This document shows, piece by piece, positions 7,446 through 16,200 of a stretch of 64,000 nucleotides of DNA. Position 1 is the first letter of the stretch, and each line of letters begins with the position of its first letter. A program made the position numbers and the translations under genes. The notes under the pieces were generated by a model. The model saw only the letters and a list, made by a program, of their open reading frames with translations, made no database searches and was not told where the DNA came from. Origin of the DNA: Brooklawnia sp937867175 (GTDB taxonomy: Bacteria > Actinomycetota > Actinomycetes > Propionibacteriales > Propionibacteriaceae); the NCBI GenBank assembly GCA_036821905.1, contig DAISIR010000001.1:1-64000 (forward strand), in the 5' to 3' direction.

Positions 7446-8324
7446 TCAGCTGAGGAACTGCCGTTCGCCCACTGGCCTGATCAGACCCTCCTGGGCGCAG
7501 GACACAACCAACCGGCCATCCTGGAAGAGCCGCCCCGATGAATAGCCCAGAGCTGCCGAGGCGGATGGCGAGAACATGTCGTAGAGCAGCCAGTCATCAG
7601 CACGAAAGTCGCGGTGGAACCACATCACGTGGTCGACCGAAGCCGTCTGCAGTTGGTTCGACATGAAGACCACCGGATGCGGAACCGCGCTCACACTCAG
7701 CAACGTCAAATCCGAGATGTACGCCAGCACCGCCTGGTGCAACCGCAGGTCGTCCGGCAGTGGTTGCTGGGTGCGCACCCACACACGCATGGACGCCACG
7801 TGGCGACCAGGTTGGATCGAGCCGCCCGGGGATGAATCGCCGACGAAGCGAACGTCAATGGCGTCCCACTCGTGCCAGATCGGGTGGCCGCCGAATCGAG
7901 CGCCCAGGACCTCCACCAACGTCGGGCACTGGTCAGGGCCGGGCACCTCACGGGGCATCGGATCGTCGTGGTTCAAGCCGGGCTCCTTCGCATGGAAGGA
8001 CGCCGACATCGAGAAGATCTCTTTCTCCTGGGTGGCTGTCACACGGCGGTTGCTGAAGGTGCCGCCATCGCGCACCGCATCGACCAAGTAGGTGATGTCG
8101 GAATCAACCGAACCCGAACGAAGAAAATACGCGTGAAGTGAGTGGACGATGCGTTCCTGCAGAACCGTGCCGTAAGCCGCCATCAGGGCCTGTGCGAGAA
8201 CCTGACCACCATAGGTGCGCTGCATCAGAGTCTTCGGATGATGCCCCAGGAAACCTGACTCACCCACCCGACCGAGTCGCAGCAACTCTACAAGTTCGTC
8301 GGAATTCGCAGGCACGCGCTCCAC
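7446..8324 (-). CDS. tesB: Acyl-CoA thioesterase II (TesB family)
   Basis: A 292-residue double-hotdog thioesterase that hydrolyses acyl-CoA to free fatty acid and CoA. The N-terminal hotdog has the family pattern TYGGQVLAQALMAA and HSLHAYFLRSG; the second ends with ALGYSSGRLFQDGRLVVSCA and QEGLIRP, typical of TesB. The start is GTG at 8324. A second family member of identical length lies at 12389-13267 on the other strand. The physiological acyl chain length is not deducible. Confidence 0.9.
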   Translation of the reverse strand: MERVPANSDELVELLRLGRVGESGFLGHHPKTLMQRTYGGQVLAQALMAAYGTVLQERIVHSLHAYFLRSGSVDSDITYLVDAVRDGGTFSNRRVTATQEKEIFSMSASFHAKEPGLNHDDPMPREVPGPDQCPTLVEVLGARFGGHPIWHEWDAIDVRFVGDSSPGGSIQPGRHVASMRVWVRTQQPLPDDLRLHQAVLAYISDLTLLSVSAVPHPVVFMSNQLQTASVDHVMWFHRDFRADDWLLYDMFSPSASAALGYSSGRLFQDGRLVVSCAQEGLIRPVGERQFLS

Positions 8325-8363
8325 GATGCCACAGCTGCGCCGCTGTCAGGACGGCGGCACGCA

Positions 8364-8406
8364 GAAGGTGGGGCGGAGCCTGACCCAAGAGACCCACCCC
8401 ACCTTC
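8364..8406 (-). terminator. Hairpin downstream of the repeat-protein gene
   Basis: GAAGGTGGGG (8364-8373) pairs with CCCCACCTTC (8397-8406) across a 23-base loop, 12 bases after the stop at 8418. There is no T run, so this is a weaker call. Confidence 0.5.
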
Positions 8407-8417
8407 GTGATCGACGC

Positions 8418-8906
8418 TCAACTGAGCGGTTCGTCCTCGGGGTTCGCCTGCTCGACGACGTCGCTCGCGGCCTGCGAGGCGTCCTCGGCAACTGGCGAGG
8501 CTTGCTCTGCGACATCTGCGGCAGCGGCGGCCGCCTCACCCTTCGCCGAGAAGAACGCCGCCTTGAAGTCTGTGAACTTCTCGCCCATGTCGGTCTTCAG
8601 CCCGTCGAACTTCTCGTCGAACTCGGCATCGTCGTACTTGGCCTTCACGGCGTCGGCCACGTCACGGTACTTCTCGCCGATCGCTTGGCTGAAGCCGTGG
8701 AACTTGTCGTCCAACTCGGACTCGTCGATCTTGCCCTTGACTGAGTCTGCGAACTCGTCGTACCGCTCGCTCACTTCAGCTTTGAGACTCGCCAGCTTGT
8801 CGTCGAGATCGGAATCTTCGTACTTGTCCTTCACCTGATCGGCGAAGTGGGCGACCTTCTGCTGCGCCTCCTTCGAGAAAGACTGCAGCCATTCTGCAAA
8901 GTCCAT
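8418..8906 (-). CDS. Protein with three 31-residue charged helical repeats and an Ala-rich tail
   Basis: A 162-residue, highly charged protein with no signal peptide or membrane helix. Residues 25-55, 56-86 and 87-117 are three repeats of exactly 31 residues, each of the form V-K-x-K-Y/I-x-[D/E]-[S/A]-[D/E]-[L/F]-D-[D/E]-K-[L/F] and ending with a Y/F-centred helix (SERYDEFADS, GEKYRDVADA, GEKFTDFKAA). A partial copy (SKEAQQKVAHFADQ) precedes them. Residues 125-162 are Ala/Asp/Glu-rich. It resembles YtxH-like, apolipoprotein-like or LEA-like amphipathic helical proteins, but I assign no function. Confidence 0.8.
   Translation of the reverse strand: MDFAEWLQSFSKEAQQKVAHFADQVKDKYEDSDLDDKLASLKAEVSERYDEFADSVKGKIDESELDDKFHGFSQAIGEKYRDVADAVKAKYDDAEFDEKFDGLKTDMGEKFTDFKAAFFSAKGEAAAAAADVAEQASPVAEDASQAASDVVEQANPEDEPLS
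8556..8834 (-). repeat. Three in-frame 93-bp coding repeats
   Basis: The codons for residues 25-117 of the repeat protein fall into three units of 93 bases. The protein sequences are clearly alike; the DNA has diverged, so the duplication is old and kept by selection on the protein. Confidence 0.75.
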
Positions 8907-9060
8907 GTTGTATTCCTTCCCTTCTGGTCTTGATTCAACGCTAGTGACTTGCGCAGGGCTCTGCGCCTTGATGGGCAGAAACCCCGGGAACGTTCGGGGA
9001 CGTGATCGCCTCGAGTAGGTTTGGGAAGGTCACGTCCCGGAAGTCGAGGTCAGCTAGCAA

Positions 9061-11628
9061 TTGAACCAGACAGCCAAATCGCTTGAAACCACAGGAACCA
9101 CCGCTGCCATCACCGGGGGATTCAGTCACCTGCCGTCGGCCGGGCGTCGCATGCCGGTATCCACCTATCGACTGCAACTCGGCCCCAAGCTCACTTTCGA
9201 CCAAGCGATCGAACAACTGCCGTACCTGGACGACCTGGGCGTCACCGACCTCTATCTCAGCCCGATCCTGCAGGCGGCGCCCGGCAGCACCCACGGCTAC
9301 GACGTGGTCGATCACAGCCAGATCAGCGACATGATGGGTGGGCGGGCCGCGTTCGAACGGCTCGCGACCGCCGCTCACGCCCGTCGGATGGGTGTGTTCG
9401 TGGACGTGGTGCCGAACCACATGGGCGTCCCGACCCCGATCTATCACAACAAAGCGCTGTGGTCGGTTTTGAAGGACGGCCCCAGCTCACCGTATGCGTC
9501 CTGGTTCGACAGGACCGATGAGGGCGACGGCATGCTGATGCCCTTCCTGGGTGCCCGCATCGGCACCGTCTTGGCCGCGAATGAAATAACCCTTGAGCAG
9601 CGGGTCATCCCCGGCTTCGAGGATGTCGGCCCGCAGCCGGTCCTGGCCTATTTTGACCACGTCTTCCCGGTCCGTGCAGGTACCGAGACGCTGCCGCTGC
9701 CGCTGTGCGTCGCCGAGCAGAACTACCGGCTGGCCTTCTGGAGGGTGGCTGCGGAGGAGCTCAACTTCCGCCGCTTCTTCGACGTCGACACCCTGCTCGC
9801 CGTCCGGGTCGAGGACCCGGAGGTCTTCGATGCCACCCATGCGCTGCTACTTGACCTGTTCCGGGTCGGTCACATCGACGGATTCCGCATCGACCACCCC
9901 GACGGGCTCGCCGATCCGCGCGGCTACATGCGGCGGCTATCGATGGCAACCGGTGGGGCTTGGATCGCCGCCGAGAAGATCCTTGAGGTCGACGAAGAGA
10001 TGCAGGCTGACTGGCCGGTCGCTGGTACCACCGGCTATGACGCGGCCTGGCGGATCAACGCCCTGCACACCGACCCGAACGGCGCCAGCGACCTCGGCTC
10101 GATCGCCCACTCGATCGCCACCGATATCCCCGGCACCCTTGATGAGGTGATCGCCACCTCCAAAGCGGAGATCGTCACCACCTCGCTGTTCGCCGAGGTG
10201 CACAGGATCACGGCCATTGTGTACCAGATCTGCAGCGACGACATCATGCTGCGCGACCACACCCGAGGCTGGATCGCGAGTTGTCTCACCGAACTGGTGG
10301 TCGCCTTCCCCCGATACCGCGCGTACGTGGTGCCCGGCGAGGATGCCCCCGAGGAGGCCGTGCAACTGGTCGGACGGGCCGCCGAGCTTGCCCGGGCCAG
10401 GCTTGATCGCGACCTGCACGACACTCTCGATCTGGTCGTCGACCTCGTGCTGGGTCGTGACGTCGGTTCGGAGCAACGCGCCCAACAGGTGCTGCGCGCC
10501 GAGTTGGTGGTGCGGTTCCAGCAGGTCTGCGGTGCGGTCACCGCCAAGGGTGTCGAGGACACCGCGTTCTACCGCTGGACGCATCTGGTCTCGCTCAACG
10601 AGGTCGGCGGATCGCCCCGTGACTGGGGGGTGAACCCGGACCAGTTCCACCGTTGGTGCGCCCAGATGGCAGGCGAATGGCCTGCCACCATGACCTGCGG
10701 GACAACGCACGACACCAAGCGCTCCGAGGATGTGCGCAACCGGATCGCGGTCATCTCCCAGTACGCCAGGCAGTGGCGCGCGCTGCTCACCAAGCTCGCC
10801 CCGCTGCTGTCGAACGTCGAGGGTCATACCGAGAACCTGTTCTGGCAGACGCTGGCCGGCACCTGGACCGAGGACGGCCCGCTCGAGTTAGACCGGATGA
10901 CCGACTACATGCTGAAGGTGGCCCGGGAGCAGAAGCTGTGGACGTCCTGGACGAACCCGGATTCGTCTTCCGAGGACCGGATGGTGGCCTCGATCGGGGC
11001 CCTGTATGCGGATCAAGATGTGATGGAGGCCTTCTCCGACTGGTTCGAATTCACCCGCGAGTCGGCTCGCGAGACGATTCTGTCGTCCAAGGCCATTCAA
11101 CTCACCTGCTTGGGCGTGGCCGACAACTACCAGTCTTGCGAGACCATCCAGAACTACTTGGTGGACCCGGACAACCGACGCCCGGTCGAGGTGACCGCGT
11201 TGCGGGCGATGGCGAAGGAACTGCGTCGGCGCGATCCGCGCACCTTGGCCGAGGAGAAGTTCCACCTGACCAGGTCAATCCTGAGGTTACGGCGCCGCCG
11301 TCCCAGCATCTTCGTTGGTGAGCGAGCACACTACAGCCCACTGCCAAGTTCGTCGGGCCACGTGCTCAGCTTCGCGCGCGGGGCCAACCGCGAAGTGGTC
11401 GTCGTGGCGAGCAGGCTGGCGCGTCCAATAGCAGAGGCCGGCGGCTTCGGCAGCCATACCGTCGTGCTGCCGGAGGGCCATTGGTTTGACGTTGTGACAG
11501 GCCGTGAGTATGACGGAGGAGCGCTGGACTTGAGCAGCCTGCTCGATCGTTTCCCCTGCGCCGTTCTGGAAGAGGTCTCCGACGCCGAACGCACCACCAC
11601 GATCCGCGCGGCGATGGCGCCGGTCTAG
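9061..11628 (+). CDS. treY: Maltooligosyl trehalose synthase
   Basis: An 855-residue GH13 enzyme that turns the reducing end of maltodextrins or glycogen into a trehalosyl unit. Family marks: TYRLQLGPKLTFDQAIEQLP near the start, HGYDVVDH, DVVPNHMGVP, the catalytic region IDGFRIDHPDGLADP, AKGVEDTAFYRW and GTTHDTKRSEDVRNRI. The start taken is TTG at 9061 with GAGG upstream; an ATG at 9151 just before the conserved STYRLQL is possible. Its usual partner TreZ, immediately downstream, is a pseudogene, so this enzyme may lack its local partner. Confidence 0.93.
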   Translation: MNQTAKSLETTGTTAAITGGFSHLPSAGRRMPVSTYRLQLGPKLTFDQAIEQLPYLDDLGVTDLYLSPILQAAPGSTHGYDVVDHSQISDMMGGRAAFERLATAAHARRMGVFVDVVPNHMGVPTPIYHNKALWSVLKDGPSSPYASWFDRTDEGDGMLMPFLGARIGTVLAANEITLEQRVIPGFEDVGPQPVLAYFDHVFPVRAGTETLPLPLCVAEQNYRLAFWRVAAEELNFRRFFDVDTLLAVRVEDPEVFDATHALLLDLFRVGHIDGFRIDHPDGLADPRGYMRRLSMATGGAWIAAEKILEVDEEMQADWPVAGTTGYDAAWRINALHTDPNGASDLGSIAHSIATDIPGTLDEVIATSKAEIVTTSLFAEVHRITAIVYQICSDDIMLRDHTRGWIASCLTELVVAFPRYRAYVVPGEDAPEEAVQLVGRAAELARARLDRDLHDTLDLVVDLVLGRDVGSEQRAQQVLRAELVVRFQQVCGAVTAKGVEDTAFYRWTHLVSLNEVGGSPRDWGVNPDQFHRWCAQMAGEWPATMTCGTTHDTKRSEDVRNRIAVISQYARQWRALLTKLAPLLSNVEGHTENLFWQTLAGTWTEDGPLELDRMTDYMLKVAREQKLWTSWTNPDSSSEDRMVASIGALYADQDVMEAFSDWFEFTRESARETILSSKAIQLTCLGVADNYQSCETIQNYLVDPDNRRPVEVTALRAMAKELRRRDPRTLAEEKFHLTRSILRLRRRRPSIFVGERAHYSPLPSSSGHVLSFARGANREVVVVASRLARPIAEAGGFGSHTVVLPEGHWFDVVTGREYDGGALDLSSLLDRFPCAVLEEVSDAERTTTIRAAMAPV

Positions 11629-11745
11629 CACAAGCCCCGACATAGCACCAAGCCACGGGAGTCCGAATCCGCCGAGGCGACGGCGGGCTGCTGGGGTGGC
11701 TGAGCAAGCGCATCGCTGCCACACAGGCCAGCCACCGGGACGAGC

Positions 11746-12360
11746 GTGACGATGAGTGAGCAATTCAGGCAGGTCAGGCTCTGGTGTCCGCTGGCGTCCC
11801 GAGCGGACGTGGTGATCGGGGATCGGCACGTTCCCATGGTTGCCGATGGTGCCGAGCACTGGACGATCGACCTACCCGTCAGAACCGAGTACCTGTTGTC
11901 GGTGGACGGCGACGCGCCGCGTCCCGATCCCCGCAGCACTTGGCAACCACACGGGGTACACGGCGTCTCCGAGTACATCGGGAGCGACCGGGACCGGCCG
12001 GGCGAAAAGCCTACGGTGGCTCGGCCGCGCTGTAACGGTTCGTGGACGCCGCGCATGGCAAGAGGCTGGCGGTCTGCCTGGACGTGGTCTACGACTACTT
12101 CGGCCCGGCCGGCAACGACGCCCCGGTCTTCGCGCCCTACTCCCCCAGCCGTCACACCACGCCATGGGGGTGACGCGATCAACCTGGACGACGAACACTC
12201 TGCGGGCGTTCGCTATTCCAACTGTGACAACGCCCTTCGGTGGCTGCAGCAGTTCCACATCAATGCCTTGCGGTTGGACCCGGTGCATGCGCTGGTCGAT
12301 GAATCCGCGAAACACATCCTGGCCGAGTTGTCCGAACGGGTGGTCGCGCTGCGAGATTGA
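11746..12360 (+). pseudogene. treZ: Decayed malto-oligosyltrehalose trehalohydrolase (treZ)
   Basis: TreZ releases trehalose from the product of TreY. The N-terminal E-set domain is readable from ATG 11746 (PLASRADVVIGDRHVPM, DPRSTWQPHGVHG). About a hundred codons of the barrel are then missing. The sequence resumes in another frame at about 12012 as YGGSAAL-stop-RFVDAAH, where TAA at 12033 stands in place of the usual Gln codon. An extra G in the G run at 12166-12170 shifts the frame again before GDAINLDDEHSAGV, and the gene ends at LSERVVALRD with the C-terminal part gone. Several independent lesions make a sequencing error unlikely. Confidence 0.9.
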
Positions 12361-12388
12361 GTCCATTCCCAGCGATACGATGCCACCC

Positions 12389-13267
12389 ATGCCAGCAGCC
12401 CCGATGTTCGTGGACACGGTTCAGATCGAGGAGATCGAGGAGGGACGCCTCTACCGAAGCGACGTGCAGACCAAGCTTCAGCGCGCCTTCGGCGGTGAGG
12501 TCCTCGCCGAGTCCCTGCTGGCTGCCTACGAGGCGTTGCCGGACGAGCGGATGGCGCACTCCCTGCATGCCTACTTCCTGCGTCCTGGCCGCACCGACTC
12601 GCCGGTGGTCTATGACGTCGCCCGGATCCGTGACAGCAGATCGTTCTCGTCCTGCCACGTGACTGCGCGGCAGGCCGGTCTGGACATCTTCCAGATGACC
12701 ACCAGCTTCCACGTCAGCGAGCCCGGCGTTTCGCACCAGGACACGGCCCCTCGGGTGGACCGACTTCCCGAGGACTGCCCACTCTTGCTCGATGCGATGA
12801 CTGACCGGGTGAAGGATGCCGCGAACCTGCTCGACGACAAGAGCATTCTGGATGTGCGGCTGGTGGACTATTCAGATCTGGGCCACGGCAACGCGCCACT
12901 GAATCACAGCACTCATCTACGAGTCTGGGTGCGAACTCGCACTGCGCTGCCCGACAAGCAGCGTTGGCATCAGGCGGCACTGGCGTACCTGTCGGACATC
13001 ACCCTGCTCGCTTCGTCGACGTTCTCGCATGAAGATTTGGTCGGGGTACCCATCCAGATGGCCTCGATAGACCATTCAATGTGGTTCCACCGGGTCTGCC
13101 GTGCCGACCAGTGGCTCCTCTACGACCAAGTCTCACCCAACGCCTCCAATGCGCTGGGCATGTCGATGGGCCGGATCTTCCAGGACGGCAACCTGGTGGC
13201 CACTTGTGCGCAGGAGGGCCTGATTCGACCGCGTCCCGACCTGCTGGGCAGTCTTGACCGCGCCTGA
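12389..13267 (+). CDS. tesB: Acyl-CoA thioesterase II (TesB family), second copy
   Basis: A 292-residue TesB-type double-hotdog thioesterase. Conserved pieces are AFGGEVLAESLLAAYEAL, HSLHAYFLRPGRTDSP, VTARQAGLDIFQMTTSFH, LRVWVRTRTALPDKQRWHQA and the C-terminal MGRIFQDGNLVATCAQEG. Several ATG codons (12380, 12389, 12404) are possible, none with a clear ribosome site; 12389 is a compromise. It lies directly after the treZ relic and converges on hrpA with 19 bases between stops. It is a diverged paralogue of the thioesterase at 7446-8324. Confidence 0.88.
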   Translation: MPAAPMFVDTVQIEEIEEGRLYRSDVQTKLQRAFGGEVLAESLLAAYEALPDERMAHSLHAYFLRPGRTDSPVVYDVARIRDSRSFSSCHVTARQAGLDIFQMTTSFHVSEPGVSHQDTAPRVDRLPEDCPLLLDAMTDRVKDAANLLDDKSILDVRLVDYSDLGHGNAPLNHSTHLRVWVRTRTALPDKQRWHQAALAYLSDITLLASSTFSHEDLVGVPIQMASIDHSMWFHRVCRADQWLLYDQVSPNASNALGMSMGRIFQDGNLVATCAQEGLIRPRPDLLGSLDRA

Positions 13268-13286
13268 AGCACGTGCTGGGGATGAC

Positions 13287-16200
13287 TCAGCGCGACGAGT
13301 TCAGCGTGACCGTGGCGTCCGCCATCGCCTTGCGGATGCGCTTGGGTGAGACCGTGACCGAGGTGCCCAGCGTCTGGGCGAAGGTTTGGACACGCAGTTC
13401 TTCGATCAGGAAGCCGATGTCGTCCACCACGTCGGGCAGGCGTCCGGGCGGTTGGGCCTCACACAGGTCATCGAAGTCGGCCAGGAGTGCGTCGATCGGC
13501 TCAGCTGCCTGCGCGTCCTTGGTGGGATTGGCGGACGCCGAGCCGAGCCGGGCCAGCATTGCCCGGCAGTAGCGCGGCAGTTGGTCATACCAAGGGTCAC
13601 GGGTGAACGCGATGAAGCCGTCGAAGACCAGGTTGTCGAGTTGGTCACCCACCTCGGCGCCGATCGGCGTGCGGGGCGCGAGGTCCCTGATCTGTCGGGC
13701 GAGGTCGCACACTTGCGCAGCAACCTGGACGACATTTCGCATCTGGTCGGCCTGCTCCTGCCGTACCGCCAGCGCCAGCCGCTGGTAGGCGTCCGGGTCG
13801 CGGACGGTGGCGGTGTCCGCGTGTCGGCGGGCGCACTGTTCGACCGCCTTCAGCCGGGCGTCCGCCATCAGCTCGGGAACCGAGGCATACGGGCTGGTCG
13901 GCAGCGCCAGTTTCGCGGCGTTGCTGAGGTGTGCGACGGTCCAGCGGGTCGGGTCGGGGTTGGTGAGCACCAAGAGTCTCCGAAGACCGAGCCGGTGGCT
14001 GGTCGCTTGCTGCGCCGGGGTTTCGGCCATCACGACGCCGACCGCGTTGCCCAGGTCCTTCAACGCCGGGTAACCGACGGCGGTGATGCCGGCCCGCCTC
14101 ACGGTCACCTTGTCCTGCAACGACCCGAACTGCCAGCTGGACGCGGCCTCGACCTTCCCAGCCGCCTGGGTGATCGTCCGGCTGACCTGCGCCGAAAGCT
14201 CCTGGCGCAGCCCCGCCAGGTCGCGGCTGAACCGGGCCGGTTTGCCCGGCGAGGTGACCTCGAAACCGACCTGCAAGTGCGTGGGCAGTTCATCGGGGTG
14301 CCAATGGGTCGCAGGGACGACCACCCCGGTCAGCGCGGCAAGTGCGCGTCCAAGTTCATCGCTGAACCGCTTGGTGTGATCGGGGTGGTGAGCGGCCAGC
14401 CAGGCGACCGCCGCCCGGGCATGGTCGGGGGCGGGCACGAAGCTGGTCCGTACCGCCTTCGGCAGATGACGGATCAGCTCAGTCGCCAGCTCCAGCCGTA
14501 GCCCGGGCACCTGCCAGCTGAACGGTTCGGGACGCAACTGGTTCAACTGAGCGAGCGGAACACGCACGGTGACACCGTCGCGTCCATCGCCGGGCTCGAA
14601 GACATAGCTAACCGGCAGGTTCAAACCGGCGATCTGCCAGCGGTCAGGGAACGCCGCCCGGGCTTGGTCGAGATCATCGGTGTCGGTGAGCAGGTCGAGA
14701 TCGAACTCGAGGAAGGTCGGATCCAGGTGTTGACGCCACCAGGCGTCGAAGCTCGCCCCCGACGCCACGTCGGAGGGCAACCGGATGTCATAGAAGTCGA
14801 AGATCTCCTGGTCGTCCACCACGAGGCCGCGCCGGCGCGTCCGGTCGGAGACCTCGTCGACCTCCCGCAGCACCTCGGCGTTATGCCGCAGGAAGTCGTG
14901 ATTGGCGTGCGTGTCGTTCGGGTGCCACTCCCCCTCGACCAGGCCCGACCTGATGAAGATCTGCCGGGCCGTCGGCTGGTCGATCACGGCGTAGTCGACC
15001 AGCCGCTCGGCGACGATCGGGACGCCCAACAAGGTCACCTTCTCGTAGGCGACAACCCCCGCCGAGCTGGACGACCAGTGCGGCTCGGAGTGGCTGCGTC
15101 TCAACAGGTGCCCGCCGACCTCCTCAACCCACTCCGGCGTGATGGCGGCGACCATGCGGGCCCACAAACGGCTGGTCTCGACCAGTTCCACCGCCATCAC
15201 CAATTGCGGTGGGCGTTTGGCCAGCGCCGAGCCCGGCTGGATCGCGAACCGGGCCCCCCGGGCCCCCATGAACTCGGTCAGGGGACGCCGACCCCGCTGC
15301 TTCGGGTCGCGTTGTGGGGGCGGCAGTTGCAGGCCGACGTGGCTGAGCAGACCGGACAACACCGCGATGAGAACCGGCTCGTCGCTGCTGGCCGCTACGT
15401 TTCGGTGCATGTCGAGGTCCTTGCAGACCTGCTTGAGTTGGGTGTGCAGGTCCTGCCATTCCCGCACCCGCAGGAAGTTCAGGTACTCGTCGTGGCAGAG
15501 CCTGCGGAACTGGTTGGCGGACAGCTCACGACGTTTGGCTTGCAGGTACCGCCACAGCCGGACGACGGCGATGATGTCGCCGCCCGGGTCGGTCGGGGCG
15601 GCCGGTTGCTGGAGCTGGGCGGGGTCGCCGCGCAATCCCTGCGCGCGGGCGGTCTTCGAAGTGTGCGGGGTATGGCGCAGCGGTTCGGCGGAGTTGGCTC
15701 GCAATCCCTGCGCCCGGGCGGTCTTCGAAGTGTGGGGGGTATGGCGCAGGGGCTGGCTGCTGGGTGGTACTGGCGGCTGGCCGGTGCTGGACTGTGGCGA
15801 GTCGTCGAGGGACGCCCGGGCCAGTGCCTCGTCGGAGTGGAACCGGGCGTGCAGCCGGTCGGCCTCGTCACGGTGGTCGGCGGGGCGCTCCCGGACGTCC
15901 TGGATCGCCAGAAAGGACGCGATCACCAGAACCTCGCGCAGGCTGCCACGCTGATTTGCCTCGACCAGCATCCGGGCCAATCTGGGGTCGATCGGCAGTT
16001 CTGCGAGCTTGTGACCAACGGGGGTCAGCCGCACCGGCGACCGCGACTTGAGTGCACCCAGTTCCTCCAGCAGCCGGATGCCGTCCCCGATCTGGGCGGC
16101 GTCCGGGGCCTCGACGAAGGGGAAGCCGGCGATGTCGCCCAGCCGGGCCTTCGCCATCTGCAGGATCACCGAGGCCAAGTTGGTGCGCAGGATCTCGGGT

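Noticed and set aside
15631..15749. CRISPR-like repeat pair
   Set aside because: There are only two copies, they keep the hrpA reading frame, the spacer is short and no cas gene is near.
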